Under the pieces are notes generated by a model that saw only the letters and a program-made list of their open reading frames with translations, was not told the DNA's origin and ran no database searches. Positions 41,412 to 50,347 of a stretch of DNA of 64,000 nt are shown here, piece after piece; position 1 is the first letter of the stretch; every line of letters begins with the position of its first letter. The position numbers were made by a program, and so were the translations under genes. The stretch is from Lachnospiraceae bacterium (GTDB taxonomy: Bacteria > Bacillota > Clostridia > Lachnospirales > Lachnospiraceae): the NCBI GenBank assembly GCA_016287675.1, contig JAEFAR010000003.1, forward strand, positions 46,501 through 110,500, written 5' to 3'.

Positions 41412-42662
41412 ATGACAAGTAATAACTGGTACAGAATAGATAATGTGGCCAAAGTCTTTTTGGCATCCATTTCAAAAAGAGACACCAGAGCTTTCAGGGT
41501 GAGCTGTATACTGAAGGAAGACATTGATCCTTCACTTCTTCAGAGTGCAGTCCTCATGGCCATTCAGGACAGACCTCAGGTCCAGGTGCGCATAAGGCGC
41601 GGAGTTTTCTGGCACTATATAGAAGACACGGACATCATGCCCGTTGTAACCGAAGAAAAGGACAGGATCTGTCCTTTATTATACAATTCTGCAAAGGCAA
41701 TGCTCCATTACGAAGTGACCTACTTCGGCAAAAGGATAAACCTGGAAATGTTTCACGCTCTTACAGACGGTACAGGCGGGCTGGAGTTTTTGAACATCAT
41801 CGTTCTTCACTATCTGAAACTCAGGTACCCCGGAAAGTACGAGGAAGTCGTCCTTCATTCCGGTGCCTCTGCGGACGACCTTTCTCAGGACAGCTACAGG
41901 CAGTTTTTCGAGAACATGAGTCTGTCCAGAAGCAGGAAGAAGAATGCCTACCACCCGGGCGGCTTCAGGTTACCCTATGACCAGCTGCAGTTTTTCGAGA
42001 TCCACATGTCCGCGGCACAGGCTCTTGCCCTTTCCAAGAAAATGGGCGTTTCCCTCACCAGCTTTTTCGGAGCCGCATGGATGCTTGCCATCCGTGATGA
42101 AATGCCCCCCAGAAAGCGGGGCAGTAAGCCTGTTACGATCTCTCTCCCCGTGAATCTCAGAAAATACTACCCTTCTCACACGGCGAGAAACTTTTTTAAC
42201 AATGTAAATGTATCACACTTTTTCAAAAACAACCTCTCTCTCGAAGAACTTGCAGTCGAGTTTGACGCAGCCCTCAAGGGACAGCTTTCGGAGGAAAGCA
42301 TCAAAAAGCAGATGGATAACTACGAAACAATGGAGTACGTTGCTCCCGTAAGAGCCGTTCCCCTTTTCATTAAACAGCTGGTGGTCCGGACAGTTACAAG
42401 GCTCACCGACAGAAAGGTTTCCATGGTTCTTTCGAATCTGGGCATACAGAAACCGCCCCGGGAGGTGGAGGATGAGATCGAAACCTACACCGGCTTCTGC
42501 AGTTCCAATAACCTTTTTTCAACCATTTTTACTTTTAAAGACGATCTGACGCTGGGAGTCTCTTCTCCCTACTCCAACACTGCAGTCGTAAAGAATTTTG
42601 TGCGCAGTCTTGTGGATCTTGGAGTAGACATCAGAGTTTACGCAACGGAGGTGGTCAGATGA
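41412..42662 (+). CDS. Condensation-domain/WES-like acyltransferase
   Basis: 416 aa, 18 nt after the hydrolase gene. The fold is of the chloramphenicol acetyltransferase/NRPS condensation type, with catalytic motif EMFHALTDGTGGLEFLN (HxxxDG) and a later VTISLPVNLRKYYP segment. Proteins of this type are annotated as alcohol acetyltransferases, PapA-like or wax ester synthase-like enzymes; they join an acyl group to an alcohol or amine. No adenylation or carrier protein is near, so free acyl-CoA is the likely donor (inference). Its stop overlaps the next start by 4 nt, showing coupling. Confidence 0.85.
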   Translation: MTSNNWYRIDNVAKVFLASISKRDTRAFRVSCILKEDIDPSLLQSAVLMAIQDRPQVQVRIRRGVFWHYIEDTDIMPVVTEEKDRICPLLYNSAKAMLHYEVTYFGKRINLEMFHALTDGTGGLEFLNIIVLHYLKLRYPGKYEEVVLHSGASADDLSQDSYRQFFENMSLSRSRKKNAYHPGGFRLPYDQLQFFEIHMSAAQALALSKKMGVSLTSFFGAAWMLAIRDEMPPRKRGSKPVTISLPVNLRKYYPSHTARNFFNNVNVSHFFKNNLSLEELAVEFDAALKGQLSEESIKKQMDNYETMEYVAPVRAVPLFIKQLVVRTVTRLTDRKVSMVLSNLGIQKPPREVEDEIETYTGFCSSNNLFSTIFTFKDDLTLGVSSPYSNTAVVKNFVRSLVDLGVDIRVYATEVVR

Positions 42663-43327
42663 AAAAATGTCCTTATTGTAAGATCGAAGTGGGCGGAAAT
42701 CCCGTCAAATGTCCTCTCTGCCAGAGCAGACTCATGGGTGAGGGAGAACGTCCCTACTTCCCCGAAAAAAGCACATTGCAGTTCCGCTCATTCCTTTACA
42801 AGATCCAGATGTTCATTGCCTGGGCAGTGATCATAGCAGCCCTCGGAATGGATTTTCTGCTGGGCGTGCGTTTTCCCTCTTTCCCTGACCTGCACTGGGG
42901 CCTGATCATAGTCCTGTGGACCGTTGCATTTGAGTTTGGGATCATGAAGCAGTTTAAGCCGGGCACAGCTTCGGCCAGAAAACTTTCCATCATGGTTTTC
43001 CTCATTTTGATCCTTCTCACCGTCACATCCTACTACTTTGATTTCCTGTGGCTCACTAGGGACTGGATCATTCCCATCACCATCGCTGCCACCCTTGTGG
43101 TGAACTTCGTCCTGACAATGCTTGACAAGCAGGGAAATGCCATAACCTACCTGCTGACCTGCCTCTTCTTCGGCCTGATCCCCTTTTGGGTGATGTACAT
43201 CCTTCGTAAGGATATGCCCATGACATGGTCCATATGCCTGATCGTAAGCATTACTGTTCTCGCCGCCGCCATCATCTTTAAAGGACGAACCGTTGCAAGA
43301 GAGTTTCAGAGAAGATTTCACATCTGA
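42659..43327 (+). CDS. DUF6320-like zinc-ribbon membrane protein
   Basis: 222 aa. An N-terminal zinc ribbon (KKCPYCKIEVGGNPVKCPLCQSRLMG, four Cys) is followed by a 55-residue linker and about six membrane helices. I take it for the DUF6320 family; function unknown. It is translationally coupled to the acyltransferase (ATGA overlap), so the two probably form one membrane-bound unit acting on a lipid or exported ester (inference). A strong terminator ends the operon. Confidence 0.8.
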   Translation: MKKCPYCKIEVGGNPVKCPLCQSRLMGEGERPYFPEKSTLQFRSFLYKIQMFIAWAVIIAALGMDFLLGVRFPSFPDLHWGLIIVLWTVAFEFGIMKQFKPGTASARKLSIMVFLILILLTVTSYYFDFLWLTRDWIIPITIAATLVVNFVLTMLDKQGNAITYLLTCLFFGLIPFWVMYILRKDMPMTWSICLIVSITVLAAAIIFKGRTVAREFQRRFHI

Positions 43328-43359
43328 ACCATTCATTTAAGGCCTTCAACACAAAAAAT

Positions 43360-43392
43360 ATCCCGGTAACTTTCTAGCTGAGTTACCGGGAT
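43360..43392. terminator. Bidirectional terminator between acyltransferase operon and GGDEF gene
   Basis: ATCCCGGTAACT (43360-43371) pairs perfectly with AGTTACCGGGAT (43381-43392), lying between convergent genes. A-rich sequence flanks the left side, giving a T-run for the minus-strand gene. Confidence 0.85.
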
Positions 43393-43416
43393 AAGATCGG
43401 CCTGATCCAAGTTCAT

Positions 43417-45432
43417 TCAATCATGTTCACTCTTTAGTTTCTGTTTGTCCTCATACATCTCTTTGTCAGCCCTGTCAAATATTTCCGAAAACAGATTATC
43501 GCTTTCCGGCTTGTATTCCGCCATTCCGGACGCCAGGATCACACCCGCGTTCATCCTCTTGTTCTCAAGTATCTGACTGCGCAACTTGTCCATCAATTCG
43601 TATCTTGCGGAATAATCGCTTCCGCGAAGGAAAACAACGAACTCATCACCACCCACTCTGAACACCGGGCTGTGAACAAAAATGTCACACAGAAGCCTCG
43701 CAGATGCCCTGATGTATCCGTCTCCCGCCGCATGTCCCAGCGTATCGTTGATATGCTTCAGATTGTTGGTGTCACAGACCACAAGGGCGAAATTCAGGTA
43801 ATCCATACCATGATCGATGTTACCCTGCACAGAGACCTCAAGTTCTTTGTATGCGGTCATATTCTTGACTCCGGTGAGTTCATCGCGTCTCGCCAGTTCT
43901 TTCTCAGTGTTCAGTTCCTTAAGGTGCTGCTTTTCCTTCTGTATCTCGTCGTTCACATTTTCAACGGCGATGATGAAATGAGTTCCGTCGCTGCTCTTTC
44001 TGACAGTCATCCTGGCGTATCTCGCCCTGCCGTTCACCATTATCCGGTAATTTATGCTGCAGCCTCTGCGGTTTTCCATTCTCGAGATCATGTTGTCCCT
44101 GTTCAGAAACTCAATCACCTGGTCCCTGTCCTGCTTATGAACGACCTGCGGGATGTTGGAAAAGGTTTCGCCGTAAAAATCCCCACCGGTCTTGTTGATC
44201 TCAAGCTGTCCGTATATATTGTTGACCTGATAGCAGACATAGGACGAATCGGCTATATCCACATAATAGATCTCATCGTAGTTGGAAGCCAGGCTTTCGG
44301 CTATACGCCCGAAGGTGATCGTCTTTTTCTGGTTTTCCTTTTGATTTTTCTCCGCCTCCAGTTCATCTTCTATGTCTTTTTCATAGAAAATAAGATACTG
44401 CCCGTTGTTTTCCCTCATCACGGTAAACAGAAAAAACCTGGGTTTACCTTCGACCATGATCCTGTATTTGAACGAAAAAGAACGTTTGCCTTCAATATTC
44501 TTAAGCATTGTCTCTTTGTCAAAAAAGCTCTTGGCGTACTCCTGATCCTCGGGATAAACAATCTTTTCAATATAGTATAAAGATTCCTTGAAGAAATTCT
44601 TTCCCAACGCAGTCGCATTCAAGGAAATGTACTTTTTGCTTTGTGAAAAAGTGAGATACTCCCCTGATTCGATGTCGATGTAGAATATGGCTTCATAATC
44701 CTCAGCCATGGTAGAGGCGATACGATCATGTATCTCTTTTTCTTTTTTCTCTCCCGACTGAACAAATGAGTGCACAAGTCCTATTCCGATCATCAGCCCC
44801 ATTGCATATGAGGGCAGAAAAGCATAAGCGATCTGAAAAATAAGAAAAAGACCGAGAACCATACTTGTGAGCGCAACGGCTTTGAATCTGATCTTCTGTC
44901 GCCCCACGCTGTTATGGGCAAGGTAGAGCATGTAGACGGAAACGATGATATAGAAAAGGATCTGAAGTATAAAAGCCACATATCTTCCGTTTTCTCCCAC
45001 GAATTCATTGGCTTCATTGTAGGAAAACACAAAACGATAGTATCGGTTGAATACGAGGCACAAAACGCCGATCGCAAACATCACCCACACTCCGTAAAGC
45101 AGGGCATGTCCGCGACGTCCGACTTTGTCAATATAGGCTACGATGTATCGTGTCCATGTCAGCATTGTAAGGAGCATGAACATATAATACAAAACAGTCA
45201 ATATATATATTAAGGGAAACACAACCTGCGAATTTCTGTGGTCATATAATACTCCCCATGTCATATCCACGATAAAGTAGCAATTTGCAGCTAAAAGGAA
45301 CCAGTTGTAACTAACATGAAGCTGCTTTTCCAAATCCTGCTTCTTTGCATACACCCCGTACTTTCCAAGCAGTTCCCAGTTCAATATCAGGTTAAGAATA
45401 AGCGTCAGCGCCGGAACATAAGAGTACAACAT
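43417..45432 (-). CDS. Membrane diguanylate cyclase with two PAS-like domains
   Basis: 671 aa. Six or so N-terminal membrane helices (to about residue 225) resemble a sensory membrane domain. Two PAS-like repeats follow (about 240-365 and 380-500), each with a EAIFYIDIESGEYL or DEIYYVDIADSSYV start and a KYRIMVEGKPRFFLFTVMR or NYRIMVNGRARYARMTVRK end. The C-terminal GGDEF domain has DELTGVKN, NNLKHINDTLGHAAGD and an intact VGGDEFVVFL active site, so it should make cyclic di-GMP. The allosteric RxxD inhibitory site before GGDEF is absent. A TATAAT box lies at 45465-45460 on the minus strand, with no clear -35. Confidence 0.9.
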   Translation of the reverse strand: MLYSYVPALTLILNLILNWELLGKYGVYAKKQDLEKQLHVSYNWFLLAANCYFIVDMTWGVLYDHRNSQVVFPLIYILTVLYYMFMLLTMLTWTRYIVAYIDKVGRRGHALLYGVWVMFAIGVLCLVFNRYYRFVFSYNEANEFVGENGRYVAFILQILFYIIVSVYMLYLAHNSVGRQKIRFKAVALTSMVLGLFLIFQIAYAFLPSYAMGLMIGIGLVHSFVQSGEKKEKEIHDRIASTMAEDYEAIFYIDIESGEYLTFSQSKKYISLNATALGKNFFKESLYYIEKIVYPEDQEYAKSFFDKETMLKNIEGKRSFSFKYRIMVEGKPRFFLFTVMRENNGQYLIFYEKDIEDELEAEKNQKENQKKTITFGRIAESLASNYDEIYYVDIADSSYVCYQVNNIYGQLEINKTGGDFYGETFSNIPQVVHKQDRDQVIEFLNRDNMISRMENRRGCSINYRIMVNGRARYARMTVRKSSDGTHFIIAVENVNDEIQKEKQHLKELNTEKELARRDELTGVKNMTAYKELEVSVQGNIDHGMDYLNFALVVCDTNNLKHINDTLGHAAGDGYIRASARLLCDIFVHSPVFRVGGDEFVVFLRGSDYSARYELMDKLRSQILENKRMNAGVILASGMAEYKPESDNLFSEIFDRADKEMYEDKQKLKSEHD

Positions 45433-45531
45433 TTATCTTAGCGACCTCCCTATGCACCGATTATACCATTTAAAGTCCCTCAAAAGAATTCAAAAGAATT
45501 AAAGCTTTTCTTAACTTTTACTGTCTAAAAT

Positions 45532-45598
45532 GAGTCAATAGGGACGGTTCATTTTGACTCATCGAGGACGAGTCAAAATGAACCGTCCCTATTGACTC
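45532..45598. repeat. REP-like hairpin repeat, copy A
   Basis: Two 29-nt arms (45532-45560 and 45570-45598) are perfectly inverted around a 9-nt loop. The arm begins GAGTCAATAGGGACGG and ends TTTTGACTC. It lies 8 nt behind the ABC permease stop. In the 174-nt gap it is the only structure besides the GGDEF promoter. Confidence 0.95.
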
Positions 45599-45606
45599 AT
45601 CTTTTG

Positions 45607-47589
45607 TCAGCTCTTATATCTTATACTCTCTATCAGATTCTGTTTTCTTAATTTAAACACAGCCAAAAGCGTCACTGTCATCACCAGGGCATATATTCCC
45701 AGGATGCTTCCTACCAGAAGTCCCACCGGAAGTTCGTAGAGCACCGGCAGCTTTTGCCTTATGGCAAGATTTACAAGATAAGGGATCAGAATTCCAAGAG
45801 GGAGACCTCGGATCATTGCTTTTAAAGTGCACATGAAGCTTTCCGTGAGGAGCATCTTTGTGAGCCCGCGGGAAGTCATCCCAACACTTTTTAACACCGC
45901 AAACTCTCCCGCTCTTGCCATTACGCTTGTGGCAAGGGTGCTGATGACACTCACCAGACCGATGAGCAGAAGCACGGCAACAAAGCCGTAGATCACGATC
46001 TCCGCGATTATGATCGCAAAGTTCATGGACCGCACCATGGTCTCCGTTTTGCTGACGGTAATGCTGTAACCCTCATCGTTATAGGAGTTTTCACCAAAGT
46101 CGGGATACATTTCCGCTCTGACATTTTCAGCGAATTTCATAAAAGCCTCTTCATCCTCAGCGTCGCAAAGGCATTCGTAGAATCTTCCGGTGCCGTGAGG
46201 CACAATGAGTTTAACCTCCTGCTGATTGGGTCCGTCCAAAAACTCGGGGATCAGTTCCTCGGGCAGCATTCCGTCAACTCTTACCACAGTGCCCTCTCCC
46301 GCCGCATTTTCAAGGACAAGCTCTTTGGGGCACTCATTAAAAGGCATGATCGTTTTTTTCCTGCCTTTCCGGTTGTACCAGTATCTGTTCACCAGCAAGG
46401 TGCTTCCCTCCGGAACCCCCGCTGCCTCACATGCTTTTGCATAGCTTTCTGTATCCAGTGTCATAAGGACCACACGAAGATCGGTTATCCCCCTGAATTC
46501 CGCGGATTCCTTCATATCATCGCTTAGATAAGCATTATCTTTTCCCAGAAAGTAGGATGTATTGTCGTATCCGAAACCGCTGACTTTAACATTCCCAAAT
46601 CCCTTCAGTCTTTCAACTATGTTCCTGCCCGTTTCACTGTCAATGGGCTTCACCATTTCGTAGACATCTCTTCCGGTACTTTTGTTGACGCTCTCCTTAC
46701 TTGCGGAAACGTAGGAAAACTCAACCAGGTTGTAGCCCGGATCCATGATCTCTCCGATACCGCGGATCTGGTCCGCAAGGCTTCCCGTGCTTAAAAGTAA
46801 CGTAACTCCGATGGCCAGCGCTTTAACGGTGGGTTTAAAGATCGTCCTGTTCCTTTCAAGATTTCTGTCAGCCAGGATCCCTTCAAATCCAAAGATCTTC
46901 TTTGTCAGGTTTCTCTTTTTGATCCGGATATCAACTTCTTCGGAAGCGATCCCCCTGATACAGGTGAGGGCAGAAACCTCGGAGGCTTTTTTCGCAGGCC
47001 TGTATGCCGAATAAAGTACGGTAAAAAAAGCCGGGATCGCAGCCGCTAAATATATGCCCGGATAAATGTGAAATTTAAGATCCAGACCAATGGAGCCGCG
47101 AACCAGGATTGACCTTGTGAGTTTGTTCAGTTCCTCAACATTTTTCGCTGTGACTGTCACCCCCAGAAAGCCCAGACCTGTTCCCAGAAGAAGCCCCGCA
47201 GGGATCCCCACGGCGCTGATCCAGATGCTCTCAAACAGGATGGACTCCCTGATCTGCTTCGGCGTTCCACCCACACACTTAAGGACACCAAAATCCTTAA
47301 GCCTCTGGTTCGCGCTTGTAAGAAACACATTGGAAATAACGGTGACGGACATCACGAAGATGAGAATGCCAAAAAACAGGCCGGGTATCAGAAGAACCAT
47401 CTTGTACATGGCACCGTAGTCACCGAAATCACCTCCGAAGAAATCCAAGAGTGATCCGTAGGCGCTGGTCACAAAGCATGCAACGGCCGTAGTCAGCGCC
47501 GCGGATAAAGTGACGGCGATCACGGCTCCCAAAGTCCTTAACCTGTTTCTCCTTAACTGGTTCCATGCTAATCTTGCTGTTATCTTCAT
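45607..47589 (-). CDS. FtsX-type ABC transporter permease (antimicrobial-peptide/macrolide exporter type)
   Basis: 660 aa. N-terminal helix (LRTLGAVIAVTLSAALTTAV), FtsX core (MSVTVISNVFLTSANQRLKDFGVLKCVGGTPKQIRESILFESIWISAVGIPAGLLLG), a large loop of about 270 residues, and a second FtsX block (VISTLATSVMARAGEFAVLKSVGMTSRGLTKMLL). This two-block layout matches MacB/BceB-like permeases. Its start overlaps the ATPase stop. With the ATPase and two-component system it is likely an inducible export or target-protection system for a membrane-active compound (inference). Confidence 0.9.
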   Translation of the reverse strand: MKITARLAWNQLRRNRLRTLGAVIAVTLSAALTTAVACFVTSAYGSLLDFFGGDFGDYGAMYKMVLLIPGLFFGILIFVMSVTVISNVFLTSANQRLKDFGVLKCVGGTPKQIRESILFESIWISAVGIPAGLLLGTGLGFLGVTVTAKNVEELNKLTRSILVRGSIGLDLKFHIYPGIYLAAAIPAFFTVLYSAYRPAKKASEVSALTCIRGIASEEVDIRIKKRNLTKKIFGFEGILADRNLERNRTIFKPTVKALAIGVTLLLSTGSLADQIRGIGEIMDPGYNLVEFSYVSASKESVNKSTGRDVYEMVKPIDSETGRNIVERLKGFGNVKVSGFGYDNTSYFLGKDNAYLSDDMKESAEFRGITDLRVVLMTLDTESYAKACEAAGVPEGSTLLVNRYWYNRKGRKKTIMPFNECPKELVLENAAGEGTVVRVDGMLPEELIPEFLDGPNQQEVKLIVPHGTGRFYECLCDAEDEEAFMKFAENVRAEMYPDFGENSYNDEGYSITVSKTETMVRSMNFAIIIAEIVIYGFVAVLLLIGLVSVISTLATSVMARAGEFAVLKSVGMTSRGLTKMLLTESFMCTLKAMIRGLPLGILIPYLVNLAIRQKLPVLYELPVGLLVGSILGIYALVMTVTLLAVFKLRKQNLIESIRYKS

Positions 47590-48269
47590 GGCTTCACCAC
47601 CTCGTCTCGAAGGATCCTGCCGTCTCCGATGGTGATGATCCTGTCCGCCTGGAGCGCGATCCTGTCATCATGAGTGATCAGGAGCAATGTCTGATGATAC
47701 TTGCGGTTTGTGTATTTCAGAAGTTCAACGATCTCCTCGCTTGTCTTGCTGTCCAGATTTCCGGTGGGCTCATCCGCCAGAATGAAAGCCGGATCGTTGA
47801 TCAGAGCGCGGCCGATGGAAACCCTCTGCTGCTGGCCTCCCGACATTTTACCGGGCAGATGCTTCGCCCTTGCCTCCAGTTTAAGGAGTTTCATGATCTC
47901 ATTCAGCTTCTCCCTGTTCTCGGGCCTTCCGTCCAGAAGCCAGGGCAGCATGATGTTCTCCTCAGCCGTGAGGGTGGGGATCAGGTTGTAGAACTGATAG
48001 ACCATTCCGATGTTTCTTCTTCTGAAGATCGCGAGCTCGCTCTCGTTCATTTTGGCGATCTCCTGCCCCTCGATCTTCACTGATCCCGATGTGGGCACAT
48101 CAACTCCTCCGATCATGTTCATGAGAGTTGATTTTCCCGATCCCGACGCTCCGACTATCGCAACAAACTCTCCCTTTTCAACAGAAAAAGAGACATGATC
48201 GAGGGCCATCACTTCCGATTCCCCGCTTCCATATCTCTTTGTCAGCTCATTTACTTCCAAAACAGTCAT
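47586..48269 (-). CDS. ABC transporter ATP-binding protein (LolD/MacB type)
   Basis: 227 aa. Walker [15 protein letters not shown]-loop [17 protein letters not shown], signature [16 protein letters not shown] and Walker [13 protein letters not shown], all intact, followed by the switch His in LLITHDDR. The family pairs with FtsX-type permeases. It is translationally coupled to the permease downstream and lies 63 nt after the histidine kinase gene. Confidence 0.95.
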   Translation of the reverse strand: MTVLEVNELTKRYGSGESEVMALDHVSFSVEKGEFVAIVGASGSGKSTLMNMIGGVDVPTSGSVKIEGQEIAKMNESELAIFRRRNIGMVYQFYNLIPTLTAEENIMLPWLLDGRPENREKLNEIMKLLKLEARAKHLPGKMSGGQQQRVSIGRALINDPAFILADEPTGNLDSKTSEEIVELLKYTNRKYHQTLLLITHDDRIALQADRIITIGDGRILRDEVVKP

Positions 48270-48332
48270 ATGCTTACCTTCCTTTCTTTACGAACAGGAT
48301 AGCATGAGAAAATGACTGTAAGGTGACTGTAT

Positions 48333-49160
48333 TTAATTTTTTAAAATTTTTAATGTAAAAGTGGCACCGACGCCGTTTCCTCCCAGATCCGCATCTATGG
48401 TCCCGTTTTGTCCCTTCATGATGGAAAGGGCAAGAGGCATTCCTATGCCGAACCCGTTTTCATTGGTGGAATTCTCAAATCTTTTAAAAAGTGAAGCAAA
48501 CTGAGACTGTTCCAGACCATTTCCGCTGTCCGTAACGGAGATCCATTCGTACATGGCGTTTACTCCGCTGTCCACCCTGATGGTTCCGCCCTCGGGCGAA
48601 TGCTCCATGGCGTTCTTTACTATGTTTGTCAGAGCCTCCGCAGTCCAGCGCCTGTCGCAGTGGAGGATGGCATCACTTCCCATCTCAAGCCTTTGATCCT
48701 TTACATCCAGCATCACTTCAACGGATGACCTCACGTCTGCCATGAGGTCTGAAAGCCTGACTTCACCTGACATGAACCTGACTGCGCCCGAATCCAGCTT
48801 GGCCATCTTAAGAAGTGAGCCGATGAGCCATTCCATCTTGTTCAGCGAGAACTTTATGTTCCTTATGAATTCCCCACGTTTTTCATCATCACTCTCTTCC
48901 AGCAGATCCGCCATTATCATCATGGATGTAATGGGCGTTTTCAGCTGATGGGAAATGTCCGCCATGTAATCGGAAAGGATATCCCTTTCCTTTGCCGTCT
49001 GCAGGAGCTCCTCGTCTTTCATCCTGACAAGGGCATATATGTCATCTTTCAGCCTGCTGTAAACTCCTTCCCGGTTGTCTCTGATGTCCGGCTCTTTTCC
49101 CTGCTGGTAGTCCTTTACAGCTTTATCCAGTTCAATGAGTTCCTTTTTATTGATCCACAC
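48333..49160 (-). CDS. Sensor histidine kinase without membrane segments
   Basis: 275 aa from a GTG at 49160 (AGGGGGAT upstream), overlapping the response regulator by 14 nt. The dimerisation/phosphoacceptor motif is DYMADISHQLKTPITSM with the H-box His, then N-box NIVKNAMEHS, G1 VTDSGNGLE and G2 NGFGIGMPLALSIM. The N-terminal 65 residues are charged and helical and no membrane helix is present, so it must sense something inside the cell or through the ABC permease. A longer ORF upstream exists only because of the overlap with the regulator. Confidence 0.88.
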   Translation of the reverse strand: MWINKKELIELDKAVKDYQQGKEPDIRDNREGVYSRLKDDIYALVRMKDEELLQTAKERDILSDYMADISHQLKTPITSMMIMADLLEESDDEKRGEFIRNIKFSLNKMEWLIGSLLKMAKLDSGAVRFMSGEVRLSDLMADVRSSVEVMLDVKDQRLEMGSDAILHCDRRWTAEALTNIVKNAMEHSPEGGTIRVDSGVNAMYEWISVTDSGNGLEQSQFASLFKRFENSTNENGFGIGMPLALSIMKGQNGTIDADLGGNGVGATFTLKILKN

Positions 49161-49806
49161 GATAGCCCATCCCCCTGACCGTTTCAATGTGTATCGCGTC
49201 TCCCAATTTTTCCCTGAGGCGCTTAACATAGACAGTTAAAGTGTTATCTTCAACAAAATTTCCGTCTATATCCCAGATCCGATCCAGGATCTGTGTCCGT
49301 GTAAGAAGCTTTGAAGGATTCGCGGCAAAGATCTGCAGAACTCTGTATTCAAGCGCGGTGAGCTCAACGGGCTTTCCCTTTGCAGTCACTTTCCCCGCAT
49401 CGGTGTCGATCTCAACTTCTCCGATCCTTAAAATCTCGTGTTCCTCCCCTGCTTCCTTTCTTATGCCTCTTTTGACTCTGGCCAGAAATTCCTTGATCCT
49501 GAAAGGCTTGGTCACATAGTCTGCAGCGCCCTCGTCAAAGGCTTTTACTATCTTTTCCTCATCATCTTCCACTGTCAGGAAGATGATGGGCGTATTCTTC
49601 CCTTTAAGCTTTTCACTGACATCAAAACCGCTTCCGTCCGGAAGTCTCATGTCAAGTATCGCCATCTGAAAGCTCTGCTTCCCGACCTCTTCTTTTGCTT
49701 TTTCGACGTTCCTGCAGTGCACTACCCCGTAGCCTTCGTTCTGCAAGGCATATACAAGCCCTGCTGCTATCAGGTCGTCATCTTCCAACAATAATACTCT
49801 GATCAT
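49147..49806 (-). CDS. OmpR-family response regulator
   Basis: 219 aa, GAGGGAG before the ATG. Receiver domain with LLLEDDDLIA, phosphoacceptor Asp in MAILDMRLPDGSGF, IIFLTVEDD and KPFRIKEFLARV; C-terminal winged helix ending LTVYVKRLREKLG...IETVRGMGYRV. It would activate the ABC exporter genes after phosphorylation by the overlapping kinase. No promoter was found in the 30-nt gap before it, so it may be transcribed with GNAT and the chemoreceptor gene. Confidence 0.94.
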   Translation of the reverse strand: MIRVLLLEDDDLIAAGLVYALQNEGYGVVHCRNVEKAKEEVGKQSFQMAILDMRLPDGSGFDVSEKLKGKNTPIIFLTVEDDEEKIVKAFDEGAADYVTKPFRIKEFLARVKRGIRKEAGEEHEILRIGEVEIDTDAGKVTAKGKPVELTALEYRVLQIFAANPSKLLTRTQILDRIWDIDGNFVEDNTLTVYVKRLREKLGDAIHIETVRGMGYRVDQ

Positions 49807-49835
49807 GGCTCACTCCCTCATGCCTGTGCAGTAGA

Positions 49836-50333
49836 TCACAGTGTTCTTGAATAGCAGACTTCCACTGCGCCAAGCCCTGTCTTTTCATGCTCCGTTGCAG
49901 AAAATCCAAGAGCCTTATAGAATGCTATGGCACGCAAATTTTCTTTAAACACCCACAATATCACCTCAGAATAGCCTGCAACCTTTATGTCTGACAAAAC
50001 CTGCTTCATCATCCGGCTTCCGTATCCCCTGCGCCATTTATCAGGAAGACTGTGAATGCAGATAAGTTCGGCGCTGCCGGCAAAGTCTGCATCTCTGGCA
50101 GCATCCCACCATGCTATGCAATGAGGTTTTCCTTCGGCAATGAGGACGTATCCGTTACCCTTATTCTCTTCCAGCAAAGTACGGTACATATCAGTAGCTT
50201 TTTCGATGTCAGTGCATCGAGTCAGAGTCTCCGGATCGAGGATATCCTTAAAAGCCGCCTTCCAGCTTTCTGTCTGTATGTATGCCAGATCAGCCTCATC
50301 ACCCTGCTGTACCTTTCGTATGATCATTTCCAT
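49836..50333 (-). CDS. GNAT-family N-acetyltransferase
   Basis: 165 aa from the ATG at 50333 (AGGTGAG upstream); ATG at 50327 is the alternative. GNAT motifs: IIRKVQQGDEADLAYIQTESWKAAF at the start, acetyl-CoA loop LPDKWRRGYGSRMMKQVL, and EVILWVFKENLRAIAFYKALGF near the end. Substrate unknown. It sits between the chemoreceptor and the response regulator with gaps of 14 and 29 nt, so it is likely part of one transcript. Confidence 0.9.
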   Translation of the reverse strand: MEMIIRKVQQGDEADLAYIQTESWKAAFKDILDPETLTRCTDIEKATDMYRTLLEENKGNGYVLIAEGKPHCIAWWDAARDADFAGSAELICIHSLPDKWRRGYGSRMMKQVLSDIKVAGYSEVILWVFKENLRAIAFYKALGFSATEHEKTGLGAVEVCYSRTL

Positions 50334-50347
50334 ATACTCACCTGGGT

